DNA of 64,000 bases from Aliivibrio sp. S4MY1 (GCF_028765545.1 NZ_JARACP010000002.1:1-64000); one strand, 5' to 3'. Counted from the first letter of the stretch, positions 17,333-28,330 are shown. Notes: generated by a model not told the origin, from the sequence alone. Translations and numbers: made by a program.

Positions 17333-18424
17333 ATGAACAAACGCTATATCGCTTTAATCGCTGCCGTTGGTATTGCCATTGGTTGGATAACCTTGGGCGG
17401 TACACAAGCCGTACTCCACGCAACATCAACCACTGAATTTTGTGTTTCATGCCACACAATGGAAAAACCATTACATGAATATCAAGGTTCTGTTCATTTC
17501 AGTAACCAAAAAGGTATCCGTGCCGAATGTGCTGATTGTCATATTCCAGAAGAACCAATTGATTACCTAATTACGAAAATTCGTGCGTCTAAAGACATCT
17601 ATCACGAATTTGTTACTGGCAAAATTGATACTGATGAGAAATACGAAGAACATCGTTTAGCGATGGCTGAAACCGTATGGGAACAAATGCGTGCAAACGA
17701 TTCTGCTACTTGTCGTTCTTGTCACAGCTTTGATGCAATGGAAACTTACGACCAATCAGCAAGCGCACAAAAAATGCATGTTTACGGAAGAGAAAACAAC
17801 CAAACTTGTATTGATTGTCACAAAGGCGTTGCTCACTTTGCACCACAAGCAACCTTAGATACGTCTGCATTTGACCATCTTTTCGATATGGCGAAAAACA
17901 CCAAAGCTGATGCTGAAAAAGTTTACCCAATTGAAAGCATCAAAATGGCTGACCTTGCGACAATTAATCCTACCGTTGAACTAACGACTGTTAGTAACGA
18001 TGAAGGCAAACGCACTGTTACCGTTTCTGGTTACCAAATGAAAGGCGCAGAATCGGTTATCTACATGGGTGAAGGCCAACGTTCAATCATTGCGACTCTT
18101 ACTGATACTGGCATCAAAGCGCTGACATTAGGTGAAGCAAACACAGATGCTTATGGCAATGAATGGCGCACCGCTGAACTGACTGGCACAATCGAATCTC
18201 CTGTTCTTGCCTCTAATCAACCATTATGGGATTACGCAGAAGAGCTAGATAATGTCTACTGTGCAACGTGTCACGCGAAAATTCCGGCAAATCACTTCAC
18301 AGTTAACTCTTGGGGCCCTGTTGCAAAAAGCATGGGTGCACGTACTGATATCTCTGAGCTAAATCTTGAGATCTTAACTAAATTCTTCCAAAACCACGCA
18401 AAAGACGTGGCAACTCATCAATAA
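17333..18424 (+). CDS. torY: Pentaheme c-type cytochrome TorY (NapC/NirT family)
   Basis: A 363-residue protein with an N-terminal membrane anchor (about 5-25) and five CxxCH heme sites: residues 37-41 (CVSCH), 65-69 (CADCH), 126-130 (CRSCH), 158-162 (CIDCH) and 310-314 (CATCH). Four hemes in the NapC/NirT domain plus one in a C-terminal domain is the TorC/TorY layout, and the length matches E. coli TorY (366) better than TorC (390). It passes electrons from menaquinol to the periplasmic reductase encoded immediately downstream. I infer torY rather than torC from lengths and the two-gene layout. Confidence 0.88.
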   Translation: MNKRYIALIAAVGIAIGWITLGGTQAVLHATSTTEFCVSCHTMEKPLHEYQGSVHFSNQKGIRAECADCHIPEEPIDYLITKIRASKDIYHEFVTGKIDTDEKYEEHRLAMAETVWEQMRANDSATCRSCHSFDAMETYDQSASAQKMHVYGRENNQTCIDCHKGVAHFAPQATLDTSAFDHLFDMAKNTKADAEKVYPIESIKMADLATINPTVELTTVSNDEGKRTVTVSGYQMKGAESVIYMGEGQRSIIATLTDTGIKALTLGEANTDAYGNEWRTAELTGTIESPVLASNQPLWDYAEELDNVYCATCHAKIPANHFTVNSWGPVAKSMGARTDISELNLEILTKFFQNHAKDVATHQ

Positions 18425-18434
18425 GGGAGTGACT

Positions 18435-20888
18435 ATGACTACTATTACTCGTCGCGGCTTTTTAAAAGGCGCAGGAGCATCTGCTGGTGCATTAGCGATC
18501 ACGTCAATCGCTCCGTTATCTGTGAACGCCTCTACGCTTGGTCGTACAGATTCATTAATTCTAACCGCTGGTCGTATGGGTCCATTACTTTGTGAAGTCA
18601 AAGATGGGCAACTTATTTCAACCAAAAGTGGCTTAGCGCAAACCGTACCAAACAGCTTGCAACAAACTGGTCCATCACAGGTTTATACTAAAGCCCGTGT
18701 TAAATACCCAATGGTTCGTAAAGGCTATTTAGAGAACCCAAGTAACCCTCAAGGGGTTCGTGGTAGCGATGAGTTTGTGCAAGTATCATGGGATGACGCT
18801 TACAAATTAATTCATGAACAACATATGCGTATTCGTGAAAGCTACGGTCCTCAATCGATCTTTGCTGGTTCTTACGGTTGGCGTTCAAGTGGTGTGTTAC
18901 ATAAAGCTCAAACACTACTGCAACGTTACATGAGCATGTCTGGTGGTTATGCAGGTCACCTAGGTGATTACTCAACGGGTGCAGCTCAAGTTATCATGCC
19001 GCACGTTGTTGGCTCTATCGAAGTATACGAACAACAAACGACTTACCCGGTGATCTTAGAAAACAGTGAAGTAGTTGTGTTATGGGGCTTAAATCCACTA
19101 AACACATTAAAAATTGCTTGGTCTTCAACGGATGGTCAAGGCCTTGAGTTCTTCCATCAGCTGAAAAAATCAGGCAAAACCATCATCATTATTGACCCAA
19201 TGCGTTCAGAAACGGCTGAATTCTTTGGTGATAAAGCAGAATGGATCGCACCTAACCCGCAATCTGATGTCGCGATGATGATGGGTATTGCTCATCAATT
19301 AGTTAAAACACAACAGCATGATTCTGAATTCCTAGCTAAATACACAGTAGGCTTCGAACAATTTGAAGCGTACTTGATGGGTAAAGAAGACGGCATCGAG
19401 AAAACCCCACAATGGGCTGAGGCTATCTGTGGCGTTCCTGCAAAACAGATGGAACTGCTGGCTAAGATCTTCAAAGAAAATCGCACCATGCTAATGGGTG
19501 GTTGGGGTATGCAGCGTCAACAATACGGCGAGCAACGTCACTGGATGCTTACCGTTTTAGCTTCTATGCTTGGTCAAGTTGGTCTGCCGGGCGGTGGTTT
19601 TGGTTACTCATACCACTACTCAAATGGCGGTAACCCAACACGTGATGCAGGCGTACTCCCAGCAATGTCTCCATCGCTAGGTGGAAGCTCGGCTGGTGGT
19701 AATGACTGGGCTGTTCAAGGTTCTGTTACGGCTTTCCCTGTTGCTCGCATTGTTGAATGTTTAGAAAAACCGGGAACAGAGTATCAACACAATGGACATA
19801 CCCTAACTTTCCCAGAGCTGAAAATGATCTGGTGGGCGGGCGGTGCTAACTTTACGCATCACCAAGATACTAACCGTTTGATCAAAGCATGGCAGAAACC
19901 AGAGCTGATCGTGATCTCAGAACCGTACTGGACTGCAGCAGCTAAACACGCAGATATCGTTCTACCTATTACGACTTCATTTGAGCGTAATGATATGACG
20001 ATGACGGGCGACTACTCTAACCAACATCTTGTTCCTATGAAGCAAGTAGTTGAACCACAGCATGAAGCTCGTAATGACCTTGATGTATTTGCAGATATAG
20101 CTGAACACCTAAAGCCGGGTGGCCGAAACGTTTATATGGAAAACAAAACGGAGATGGAATGGCTTCGTGATTTCTATAAAACAGCACAACAAGGCGGCCG
20201 TAACGCACGTATTCCTATGATGAATTTCTCTAAGTTCTGGGAAGCGAATAAACTTATCGAAATGAAATGGAATGCGAAAAACGCAGAGTTTGTACGTTTT
20301 GGTGATTTCCGTAAAGATCCAATCATGAATCCACTAGGTACGCCAAGTGGTAAAATTGAGATCTTCTCTAAAACCATCGAAAGTTACAAACTGGATGATT
20401 GTCCTCCACACCCAGTATGGATGGAGCCAACAGAGTGGATGTTTAACTACACTGATGGTGAATTGCAGTTAATGACATCGCACTCTGCGCACCGTTTGCA
20501 CAGCCAATTTAACTATGCAGACCTTCGTAAAGAGTATGCGATTCAAGATCGTGAGCCTATTACTATTCACCCAGAAGATGCAAAAGCTCGTGGTATTAAA
20601 GATGGCGATTTAGTTCGCGCTTATAACCAACGTGGTCAAGTTTTGGTTGGTGCTTTTGTTTCTGATGGCATTAAAAAAGGCAGCGTATGTATCCACGAAG
20701 GGGCATGGCCTGATTTAGATCCTAAGACAGGTATGTGTAAAAACGGCGGACCAAACGTACTAACGATGGATATTCCAACCTCTCGTTTAGGTAATGGTAA
20801 CTGTGGTAACTCTGGTGTTGTGAAAATTGAAAAATACACCGGTGTTGCACCAACATTAACCGCGTTTACACCACCAATGAATGGCTAA
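18435..20888 (+). CDS. torZ: Periplasmic TMAO / S- or N-oxide reductase, molybdopterin type (TorZ/TorA)
   Basis: A protein of 817 residues from ATG 18435, which is five bases after AAGGGAG; a GTG two codons earlier overlaps that site. It begins with a Tat signal ([10 protein letters not shown]). It belongs to the DMSO/TMAO reductase family: [12 protein letters not shown] contains the molybdenum-ligand Ser180, and no N-terminal iron-sulfur Cys cluster is present, as for TorA/TorZ/BisC. The length fits TorZ (809) more than TorA (848). It sits 10 bases after torY, and a terminator follows, so this is a two-gene operon. No torD chaperone or TorSTR regulators are adjacent. Confidence 0.88.
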   Translation: MTTITRRGFLKGAGASAGALAITSIAPLSVNASTLGRTDSLILTAGRMGPLLCEVKDGQLISTKSGLAQTVPNSLQQTGPSQVYTKARVKYPMVRKGYLENPSNPQGVRGSDEFVQVSWDDAYKLIHEQHMRIRESYGPQSIFAGSYGWRSSGVLHKAQTLLQRYMSMSGGYAGHLGDYSTGAAQVIMPHVVGSIEVYEQQTTYPVILENSEVVVLWGLNPLNTLKIAWSSTDGQGLEFFHQLKKSGKTIIIIDPMRSETAEFFGDKAEWIAPNPQSDVAMMMGIAHQLVKTQQHDSEFLAKYTVGFEQFEAYLMGKEDGIEKTPQWAEAICGVPAKQMELLAKIFKENRTMLMGGWGMQRQQYGEQRHWMLTVLASMLGQVGLPGGGFGYSYHYSNGGNPTRDAGVLPAMSPSLGGSSAGGNDWAVQGSVTAFPVARIVECLEKPGTEYQHNGHTLTFPELKMIWWAGGANFTHHQDTNRLIKAWQKPELIVISEPYWTAAAKHADIVLPITTSFERNDMTMTGDYSNQHLVPMKQVVEPQHEARNDLDVFADIAEHLKPGGRNVYMENKTEMEWLRDFYKTAQQGGRNARIPMMNFSKFWEANKLIEMKWNAKNAEFVRFGDFRKDPIMNPLGTPSGKIEIFSKTIESYKLDDCPPHPVWMEPTEWMFNYTDGELQLMTSHSAHRLHSQFNYADLRKEYAIQDREPITIHPEDAKARGIKDGDLVRAYNQRGQVLVGAFVSDGIKKGSVCIHEGAWPDLDPKTGMCKNGGPNVLTMDIPTSRLGNGNCGNSGVVKIEKYTGVAPTLTAFTPPMNG

Positions 20889-20915
20889 TATGATTTAGTT
20901 CATACCATAAACAAC

Positions 20916-20950
20916 AAACCCGAGCATATGATGTGCTCGGGTTTATTTTT
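20916..20950 (+). terminator. Terminator after torZ
   Basis: AAACCCGAGCA (20916-20926) pairs perfectly with TGCTCGGGTTT (20934-20944), followed by ATTTTTATC. A classic intrinsic terminator ending torYZ. Confidence 0.9.
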
Positions 20951-21020
20951 ATCTTCACTTCAATATTTCTTATAACTGTCGTAGTAATACCAATCTACAT
21001 AGTAAAAATTCAAATACATC

Positions 21021-22409
21021 TTAAACAGAAAACAACAATGAGATCCTCAGTCCACCCTCTTTTCGATTCTCAGCCACCACTTTACCTTTCATCACTGACA
21101 TGGCTTCTTTAACTATTGCAAGGCCTAATCCATAACCACCCGATTGCTTATCTCTAGCTGACTCTAAGCGGGTAAAAGGTGAGAATATATCTGACAATTG
21201 ATGTTCAGGAATACCCAATCCATCATCTTCAACGATGACAGCAACATACTCTTTATTTTGATCGCTGTATGGCATAATTATCACCTGAATCATCGCTGTT
21301 TCTCCTGCATACTTAATTGCATTGCCAATCAAGTTACTAATAACGCGAGTCACCAAACGTGGGTCTGCCATCACCGTAGGAATAGATTGTGTGGTTGTCA
21401 TTTCTAAGGTTTGATTAGATTTTAAATCGACACGACGTTGAACTACTTGAGCACTACAGTGACTCTCTAATATAACTGTTTCTAGTTTTGTGGAATAACG
21501 TGCGTTTTCTAAACGACTAAACTCTAAAATTTCACCCACTAATTCATTCATCTCATTGGATTCGTTTTCTAACCTATCCAATAAATGATGATGCTCACTG
21601 TCTACTTTCTTTCTTAGCAAGTGCAAGGCTAAGTTATGTCGAGCTAATGGCGTTCGTAACTCATGAGAAACATCACGGATCAAGCACTGCTGTTTTTCAG
21701 CCAAAGAGTGGATCTCATGCGTCATATTATCGAAATCATGAGCCAATTCGCTAAACTCTCGAACCGAATGCCCAATCTCTTCTCCCACTTTAACTTCAAA
21801 ATCACCTTGCGCTAATTTATGACTTACTTCGCGTAATTTAGCTAATGGTTGTTGTAAATAGTGAGCAATAACCCAAGAGAATAATCCTAAAATCAGCCCT
21901 GAAATAACGAATTTTATAATGCCAAAATAAAGTGGAAAATCTTTTGCGGGATGATACTGATATGGCATTTGAATCACTATCGTCAAACCATCTTTTAATG
22001 GAATACCGATAATTGGACGATTTACTTCATTATCTAATTGCGTATCTAATGGACGTAAATATCTGAGTTTGAATGCAAAATGAGGATGCATATCACGGTG
22101 AGTGATCGGGCGCTTATTTTCATCAAGAACAAAAAGGTAATACTCTTGTGCTCTTGCCCAATCGGCTAATTCATCCATATCCCCATCTTCAATCATTACG
22201 TTTGCTTGGTCAGCCAAATCTAACATCTTAGTTTGTATCGATGCTGGGATACGCAACATTGATTTCATTAGTGCGATTTCAGCCAAGCTTTGTAACGATA
22301 TGATCAAAAATAAGCTGACTGCGAACGCACTAAATAGACGAAACGCTAATCCATTCTTATGCTTACGAACAAAAGAGGGACAAGCATCAAACCAACGAAA
22401 CATTTTCAT
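21021..22409 (-). CDS. Two-component sensor histidine kinase
   Basis: A 462-residue membrane kinase: membrane segments at about 22-45 and 163-183 flanking a periplasmic domain of about 115 residues, a HAMP linker (about 184-235), HisKA with phospho-acceptor His249 in RDVSHELRTPLAR, and an HATPase_c domain (NLIGNAIKYAGE, VEDDGLGIPEH, GGYGLGLAIVKEAM). It is a classic, non-hybrid kinase, so it is not TorS despite lying next to torYZ. The partner regulator gene is 13 bases upstream in the same unit. The signal is unknown; the overall layout is like CpxA/RstB. Confidence 0.9.
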   Translation of the reverse strand: MKMFRWFDACPSFVRKHKNGLAFRLFSAFAVSLFLIISLQSLAEIALMKSMLRIPASIQTKMLDLADQANVMIEDGDMDELADWARAQEYYLFVLDENKRPITHRDMHPHFAFKLRYLRPLDTQLDNEVNRPIIGIPLKDGLTIVIQMPYQYHPAKDFPLYFGIIKFVISGLILGLFSWVIAHYLQQPLAKLREVSHKLAQGDFEVKVGEEIGHSVREFSELAHDFDNMTHEIHSLAEKQQCLIRDVSHELRTPLARHNLALHLLRKKVDSEHHHLLDRLENESNEMNELVGEILEFSRLENARYSTKLETVILESHCSAQVVQRRVDLKSNQTLEMTTTQSIPTVMADPRLVTRVISNLIGNAIKYAGETAMIQVIIMPYSDQNKEYVAVIVEDDGLGIPEHQLSDIFSPFTRLESARDKQSGGYGLGLAIVKEAMSVMKGKVVAENRKEGGLRISLLFSV

Positions 22410-22422
22410 TCAACGTCACCCA

Positions 22423-23088
22423 TCAGCTATTAACCGTTTTGATAAAGCTATATCCACGCCCACGAACGGTTTTAATATGTTGTTTAGATAAACCAGATTG
22501 AAGTAATTTACGACGAATATTACTGATGTGCATATCTAGGTTACGATCAAATGGACACAGCTCTTTTTTAAGAATATTAATTTGAAGATCAGATTTAGAC
22601 ACCACAACATCAGCGTTCTTGATCAGATATTGGAGCAATTCAGACTCTGTTTCAGTGAGTGGTAAGCGTAAGAATTGCTCTGCCAGATCTTCGGTTGCAC
22701 CCACATAGTTTTGACGCTGACGCTCTAAGCCTACACGACGTAAAATAGCGGTAATACGCGCCAATAACTCAGGGACATTGAAAGGTTTAGCGATAAAATG
22801 ATCGGCACCAGCTTGCAAGCCATCAAGCATAGACGCTTCATCACCTAGAGCAGTGAGCATAAGAATAGGAGTAGCAAAGCGCTGACAAATACGGCGTGCC
22901 ACCTGATATCCATCAAGCTTAGGAAGCATTACATCTAATAAAACAAGATCAACAGAATGGCTCTGAATAAACTCTAGAGCACTTTCACCACAATACACAC
23001 AATCAACATCGTAGCCTTCATCTTGTAATACTTCTTGCAATAAATTGCACAACGCTATGTCGTCATCGACCACTAAAATACGGGACAC
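22423..23088 (-). CDS. OmpR-family response regulator
   Basis: A 221-residue protein: receiver domain (1-115) with acidic pocket D8-D10, phospho-acceptor Asp52 in LVLLDVMLP and Lys in FIAKPFN, then a winged-helix DNA-binding domain (about 130-218) ending HIKTVRGRGYSFIK. The first gene of a two-gene operon with the histidine kinase. It is similar to CpxR/RstA regulators; targets cannot be told from sequence. Confidence 0.92.
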   Translation of the reverse strand: MSRILVVDDDIALCNLLQEVLQDEGYDVDCVYCGESALEFIQSHSVDLVLLDVMLPKLDGYQVARRICQRFATPILMLTALGDEASMLDGLQAGADHFIAKPFNVPELLARITAILRRVGLERQRQNYVGATEDLAEQFLRLPLTETESELLQYLIKNADVVVSKSDLQINILKKELCPFDRNLDMHISNIRRKLLQSGLSKQHIKTVRGRGYSFIKTVNS

Positions 23089-23179
23089 GTTTACTCACCA
23101 GTTAAATGAAAATCGTTCGCATTCTAATCTTGAGTAAAGCCTTGTGCAATAGAACTTTTTACAAAACCCTCAGTAACCT

Positions 23180-24226
23180 TTAATTAAGTATGGTTTTCTG
23201 CCAATTTAGATCCACAATGCGCTCATCAGCAATGTAATAAATCACATCACCAGAAGCCAGTTGTGTTGCCAAGCTTGGGTTAACTTTACAGCCTTGTTCT
23301 TGCTGCTGAATCGCAATAATCGTCGCTTCATACTGCTTTTTAAACGGCGAATAAACAGATTCAAGAGTAAAATCATTAAGACCACTGGGTACTTTAATCG
23401 AATACTGCGTTTGTCCTTCGTGAGCACTAACTAATTCTGAGTGAATAAAGCTTGAGCCCTTATCCATCACTGACTTTGCAACTAATTCTGTTGATAGTGA
23501 TGAAATACACTCAGAGTTTGGGCAATACTTATGTAATAAATCACGCTTAATCGGGTCTTCAAAATGAGCCACTAAGTGTGCGTCACTGTTTTGCTCGGCA
23601 ACAAACAAACTGATAGTTAAGGTGGCATCATCCAAATCAGTATCAACAATCACCGCACTGGCTTTCGATAAATTTGAACGTCCCATCTCAGTCGCATCAG
23701 TGAATGAATTCACTCGAACAAAATGCACATCAGTATCAAATGGAGACTCTTCATATTCGCAAGAAACCACCACAACTTCACGGCGACCTTGTTCTTCACG
23801 CTTTAGCATTTCAATCAAATGAGGGGTTCTGGCACTGTTAATACCAATAACAATAATGTGATTCTCTAAGTTCAAATTTTGTTTCCCTCTTCGGTTTATA
23901 CGCCAAAAATCAGTAAAAAACACCGCCATTCTACCTACAGACAATGCAAATAATCCCACACCACATGGAATAATAAACAAGGCTGAAAAGAGTCGACCAT
24001 GATCGGTTGTTGGGCTTAAATCACCATACCCTACGGTACTACTGGTGGTAACGATATAGTAAAAAAAGCTAGCTAGGTTATCTGTTAGGTGAGGTTCATT
24101 GGCAACAGTTAATCCTAACCAACTTAACGCGACGTAACTGATAAGAAGAAACATCAGCGTATACATATTAATCGCCATAAAGTGCTTATTAATTAAGTTA
24201 GCAATGACTTTTAATATTGCGTGCAT
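23180..24226 (-). CDS. Potassium channel with TrkA-N (RCK) domain
   Basis: A protein of 348 residues from ATG 24226, which has AAGGA seven bases upstream; an in-frame ATG seven codons earlier lacks a site. Two membrane segments (about 20-40 and 80-105) surround a pore helix and the selectivity filter TVGYGD (residues 64-69), followed by a cytoplasmic TrkA-N/RCK domain (from about 120; HIIVIGINSARTPHLIEML) and a second regulatory half. This is a two-TM K+ channel of the Kch/MthK kind. Ungrouped, on the minus strand. Confidence 0.9.
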   Translation of the reverse strand: MHAILKVIANLINKHFMAINMYTLMFLLISYVALSWLGLTVANEPHLTDNLASFFYYIVTTSSTVGYGDLSPTTDHGRLFSALFIIPCGVGLFALSVGRMAVFFTDFWRINRRGKQNLNLENHIIVIGINSARTPHLIEMLKREEQGRREVVVVSCEYEESPFDTDVHFVRVNSFTDATEMGRSNLSKASAVIVDTDLDDATLTISLFVAEQNSDAHLVAHFEDPIKRDLLHKYCPNSECISSLSTELVAKSVMDKGSSFIHSELVSAHEGQTQYSIKVPSGLNDFTLESVYSPFKKQYEATIIAIQQQEQGCKVNPSLATQLASGDVIYYIADERIVDLNWQKTILN

Positions 24227-24276
24227 TGTTGTTCCTTCATCGTCCATAATTCCGTTCAGTGTAGCGTACTACAAAA

Positions 24277-25203
24277 TTAACGTATACCTTCTAACTTTAA
24301 TAATGCTTGTTGGGTCGGAAGTGCGGTCATCGCCCCTTTTTGGGTTGTCGCCAAAGCGCCGCAAATATTCCCCCACATCACCGCTTTTTCGATCACCGCT
24401 TGCTCTTTCCATTCAGTATGCAAAGAAAGCTGTGCTAAAAGACCACATACAAACGCATCACCGGCACCGGTTGTATCTACAACATCAACAGAGATGCCTG
24501 AGATAACTTGTTGCTTACCATCAAATACAACTAATGCGCCTTTAGCCCCTAAAGTGATCGCTACTAAAGGGATCTTCAGTGACTCAATAAACGCTAAACC
24601 TTGCTGTAAATCCGTTGTATCAGTTAAAAACAATAACTCTTCTTCAGAGAATTTAACCACATCTGCTAATGCGACCGCTTTCATCACGACATCTTTAATC
24701 TCTGATGGATTTTGCCACACTTCATCACGTAAATTAGGATCGAAACTGACAAAGCCACCCGCCGCTTTAATCGAAGACAACGCATATAATGTCGAGCTTC
24801 GGCTGGGTTCATTAGCCAGTGAAATTGAACAAGTGTGTAACCACTCACCCGATGAAAATGAAGGCACGTCCGATTTTTCAACAAACTGATCAGCACTCGG
24901 TTTTACCATAAAAGTAAAGGTTCTCTCACCTGTGTCATCTAGATCAACCAACACGGTAGAGGTTCGTTGCGCTTTATCAAGCTGAAGATGAGTGACATCT
25001 ACCCCTTCAGAGCTTAGTGTTTCACGCATAAATCGGCCTAATGGATCTTCTCCAACACGGCCAAAGAAAGCACAATCACCACCTAAGCGAGCAACACCCA
25101 CCGCCACATTCGCTGGAGCACCACCAGGGCATTTCAAATAGGTATTTGCTGTTTCTGGGATAAGATCCACCACGGCATCACCCGTTAACCAAACTTTATT
25201 CAT
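24277..25203 (-). CDS. scrK: Fructokinase (sucrose regulon)
   Basis: A protein of about 308 residues from ATG 25203 (a second ATG two codons upstream is nearly as likely), starting MNKVWLTGDAVVDLIPE, typical of ScrK. PfkB-family sugar kinase: CPGGAPANVAVGVARLGG near 34 is the substrate-binding signature, and VVDTTGAGDAFVCGLL near 240-255 carries the catalytic Asp. It phosphorylates the fructose freed by sucrose-6-phosphate hydrolysis. It lies about 85 bases after scrA on the same strand, in the unit scrB-scrA-scrK. Confidence 0.92.
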   Translation of the reverse strand: MNKVWLTGDAVVDLIPETANTYLKCPGGAPANVAVGVARLGGDCAFFGRVGEDPLGRFMRETLSSEGVDVTHLQLDKAQRTSTVLVDLDDTGERTFTFMVKPSADQFVEKSDVPSFSSGEWLHTCSISLANEPSRSSTLYALSSIKAAGGFVSFDPNLRDEVWQNPSEIKDVVMKAVALADVVKFSEEELLFLTDTTDLQQGLAFIESLKIPLVAITLGAKGALVVFDGKQQVISGISVDVVDTTGAGDAFVCGLLAQLSLHTEWKEQAVIEKAVMWGNICGALATTQKGAMTALPTQQALLKLEGIR

Positions 25204-25287
25204 ATTCATCTTCACTCGTACAAAAAGGCCCCAACGGCAAACCATCGAGGCAAGTAATAACAGGATTATAAGGGGATTTATAATCTA

Positions 25288-26661
25288 CTATTTTATTCTT
25301 CTAATCGGGTTATAAATTCTAGTTAATACGAAGGCAGTAACAAATGCACTCGCAATTACCGTTAAGTATCCTAATACCGCAGTCAGTGAGTGTGAGTACA
25401 ATAAGATACCTGGAATAAAGGTAATGCCCATACCTGTTGCACTGATATTTAATACATAAGTAACCAAACCACCGACTGCACCACCAACCATCCCGAAGAT
25501 AAAGACTTTGCCATATTGAAGGTTTACACCAAACAGTAGTGGCTCTGTAATACCAAACAGTGTCGACATTGATGCACCGTACGCATTGCTCTTTTTCTGT
25601 TTGTTCTTCAACAGTGTCGCTACCGCAATTGCTGCACCAAATTGACCAGCCATAGACGCTGTACCTAATGGTTGTAACGGGTTCAGTCCTGTGTCATTTA
25701 ATAAACCAATTTCAATCACACCCAACGCGTGATGTAGGCCGGTGATTACAATCATTTGTTGGAAAGCACCATATAGGATGTAACCAATACCTAATGGAAG
25801 ATCAAGCGCCAAACGTACCAATGATGTACAACCATGCTCAATACTTTGCAGTAAAGGACCAAAGCCAAACAAGATAACCACAATAGCGATGGTGATGGTC
25901 ATAAATGGCGTAACAATCAAGTCCATACTCGTTGGAACAAACTTTCTCAGATTACGTTCAAGGTAAGATGTAAACCAACCAGCAAAAATAGCAGGTAAAA
26001 CTGTGCCCTGATAACCGACTAATGGGAAAGAGAGTCCAAATAAAGTGACCATCATCGGTTCTGCGCCACCACTTGCTACTGCCCATGCGTTAGGCAGTTG
26101 CGGTGCAACCATCATCAAGCCAACCACTATCGCAATAACTGGGTTACCACCAAATTTTTTCGAGGCAGAAAAAGCAATCAATACTGGTAAGAAGGCAAAA
26201 GCAGTGTCAGTTAACATGCTAAACAGTGCCAATAGCTCAGGTGAGAATTCCACACCTGAATGCAGAAGCATGCCACGCAGCCCCATTAGCAAGCCTGTTG
26301 TCACGAGCGCTGGGATTAATGGAACCAAAATATCAGCTAAAGTACGAACCACTTTTTGGCTTGCAGTCATGTCCGAGAAAGCGTCTTGCTTAAAATCACC
26401 ACCTTCAGCTGTACCACCCAGTCTCTGCTTCAGTACATTGTAAACGTGAGTAACTTTACCTGTGCCAATAATAAACTGGTGCTGGCCTGATTGATAAAAG
26501 TAACCGCTGATCTGTTCAATCGCTTTGGCTTCATCAACATTAACTTTATCATTGTCTTTTAAGATTAAACGTAAGCGTGTTGCACAATGCTCTGCGTTTT
26601 TTATGTTGTCAATTCCACCGATACTATCGAGTATCTCATTGGTAATAGCGTCATAATTCAT
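25288..26661 (-). CDS. scrA: PTS sucrose-specific EIIBC component
   Basis: A protein of 457 residues starting MNYDAITNEILDSIGG; the open frame extends seven codons further up, but this start fits ScrA. The N-terminal IIB domain has the phosphorylated Cys26 in EHCATRLRLIL, and the membrane IIC domain (about 105-450) has ten or so helices. There is no IIA domain, so it should draw phosphate from the glucose IIA (Crr) encoded elsewhere, as in other ScrA systems. It imports sucrose as sucrose-6-phosphate. It overlaps the 3' end of scrB only if the upstream start is used. Confidence 0.92.
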   Translation of the reverse strand: MNYDAITNEILDSIGGIDNIKNAEHCATRLRLILKDNDKVNVDEAKAIEQISGYFYQSGQHQFIIGTGKVTHVYNVLKQRLGGTAEGGDFKQDAFSDMTASQKVVRTLADILVPLIPALVTTGLLMGLRGMLLHSGVEFSPELLALFSMLTDTAFAFLPVLIAFSASKKFGGNPVIAIVVGLMMVAPQLPNAWAVASGGAEPMMVTLFGLSFPLVGYQGTVLPAIFAGWFTSYLERNLRKFVPTSMDLIVTPFMTITIAIVVILFGFGPLLQSIEHGCTSLVRLALDLPLGIGYILYGAFQQMIVITGLHHALGVIEIGLLNDTGLNPLQPLGTASMAGQFGAAIAVATLLKNKQKKSNAYGASMSTLFGITEPLLFGVNLQYGKVFIFGMVGGAVGGLVTYVLNISATGMGITFIPGILLYSHSLTAVLGYLTVIASAFVTAFVLTRIYNPIRRIK

Positions 26662-26671
26662 AGTGTTATAC

Positions 26672-28144
26672 CTAAATTCCATTCACATATTGTAGGGTTG
26701 CTTTTATTTCAGCAGGCTCATCAAAAGTTATTTTTAAGTATTGGTTTCCTTTTGATGGGAAAAACAGTGACGTAAATACATTACGTCCTTGGTCTGAAAA
26801 TATTTCGATAATACTTTGATCACAAAATAGCGTCAGATTTTTACTTTTTTCAGTTAATGAACAAGATCGAACTGAGCCAAACTCATACTCTTTCTCATTA
26901 TGATCATAATTTGTTCTATCCAGAATTAATTGTTTATTCTGATTATCAACGGTAAATAAAAATTCATTATTAAAATCGTCAAAAATAATCACTGATATAT
27001 TTTCAGCTTGACTAAAATCAATATCTAATAAAAAGGACAATGACTCTAATTTGATTATTTTCTCAGTCTTTATATTTTCATTTATTAATACCGAATTCAG
27101 TTTACATTCATTAATCGGTTCTAATTCTTGATAAAGTTTATTTTCTTTAATCGACAGTTTTCTTGGTGCAGTTAAACAGTTAATCCAACCGTATTGTTCT
27201 GATGGTAAACCATCGTCTGTTCCAGCCCATGCGATCAATGTTGGCTCATTTGGGTTGTTGTTCATTGTTTGCGGAGCATAGAAATCAAATCCACAATCCA
27301 GTTCATCCCAATGAATTACAGTAAAGGTTAGTGATCCCCAATCAATGCGACCAATGCAATACACTACGTTATAACGATTATGAAACTTCTCTTGCTTTGG
27401 TGAAATACCTTGTGGAGAAAAAATAAGTACATCTTCGCCGTCTACCTTAAGTAAATCAGGACATTCAAACATATAAGCTTCATTAAAATCCGCATCAATA
27501 TCAATTGATAATTCGCCTTTTAATACCCAATTAACTAAGTTATCAGAGTAATAAACAATGATAGAACCTTTTAAATCAGCCTCTCTTTGAGCCCCAAGTA
27601 GCATGTAGTAAACGTCACCGTCTTTAATGATTTTGGGATCTCTTACATGGCCCGTATACCCTTTAGGGAACGACTTTATAATTGGATTGTGCTCTGATTT
27701 TATTACTTGATTCTCTTTATCTAAAATAGCGACGCACTGATTTGCATCACGCTCTTCGCCATTTTTCACATTACCCGTATAAAATAAATACGCAGCAGAA
27801 TCCTCAACAAAAGCCGCACCAGAATAAGCGCCATGTGATTCATAATTTTCTACTGGCGTTATTTTACTTCCGTGTTCATTCCAAGAATATAAATCGTTCG
27901 ATGTTAAATGCATCCAATGCTTCATGCCATGAAAAGTACCAAATGGATACCACTGATAAAATAAATGATACTCACCATTAAAATAACAAAATCCATTTGG
28001 ATCATTTAATAATCCATACGGTGGCGTAATATGTAATTGTGGTCGATATACTGTATTGCAACGAATAGCATTAAAATTTTCATTGTCTTGATCCGTTGCA
28101 GCGTTAATCGTTTTATATTTATCTAAATCCACGGTGATACCCAA
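26672..28144 (-). CDS. scrB: Sucrose-6-phosphate hydrolase (GH32)
   Basis: About 490 residues of glycoside hydrolase family 32: LLNDPNGF near residues 46-53 with nucleophile Asp48, the RDPKI motif, and FECPDLL with the general acid/base Glu, followed by a C-terminal beta-sandwich. It cleaves sucrose-6-phosphate to glucose-6-phosphate and fructose. The start is unclear: there is no ATG in frame, and the candidates are TTG at 28144 and GTG at 28132, neither with a good ribosome site. The gene is more AT-rich than scrA and scrK. It leads the scrB-scrA-scrK unit, divergent from scrR. Confidence 0.9.
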   Translation of the reverse strand: MGITVDLDKYKTINAATDQDNENFNAIRCNTVYRPQLHITPPYGLLNDPNGFCYFNGEYHLFYQWYPFGTFHGMKHWMHLTSNDLYSWNEHGSKITPVENYESHGAYSGAAFVEDSAAYLFYTGNVKNGEERDANQCVAILDKENQVIKSEHNPIIKSFPKGYTGHVRDPKIIKDGDVYYMLLGAQREADLKGSIIVYYSDNLVNWVLKGELSIDIDADFNEAYMFECPDLLKVDGEDVLIFSPQGISPKQEKFHNRYNVVYCIGRIDWGSLTFTVIHWDELDCGFDFYAPQTMNNNPNEPTLIAWAGTDDGLPSEQYGWINCLTAPRKLSIKENKLYQELEPINECKLNSVLINENIKTEKIIKLESLSFLLDIDFSQAENISVIIFDDFNNEFLFTVDNQNKQLILDRTNYDHNEKEYEFGSVRSCSLTEKSKNLTLFCDQSIIEIFSDQGRNVFTSLFFPSKGNQYLKITFDEPAEIKATLQYVNGI

Positions 28145-28255
28145 TCATTAACTTGTTGAGTTGATAATAGAGTCTCATCTTCACTTTAGAAACTATAAAC
28201 AAGACCCAATAGATAAGTAAGTTATCATTTACGCATATTGACTAAATTTATGTGA

Positions 28256-28277
28256 TGTAACACAAAAACTTGTTACA
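28256..28277. promoter_or_regulatory. Palindrome in scrB-scrR gap, candidate ScrR operator
   Basis: TGTAACA (28256-28262) and TGTTACA (28271-28277) form a perfect 7-bp inverted repeat eight bases apart, between the divergent scrB and scrR genes. LacI-family repressors bind such palindromes, so this may be the ScrR operator; the long spacer also leaves open two half sites or another regulator. Confidence 0.4.
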
Positions 28278-28330
28278 CAAATAATCGTATGATGAGCGCC
28301 ACCACCAAATCGCCTTTCAAGAGATAGAAA

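Noticed and set aside
21021-23088. TorS/TorR identity for the two-component pair
   Set aside because: The kinase is a simple, non-hybrid HAMP kinase; TorS is a large hybrid. Position next to torYZ is not enough.
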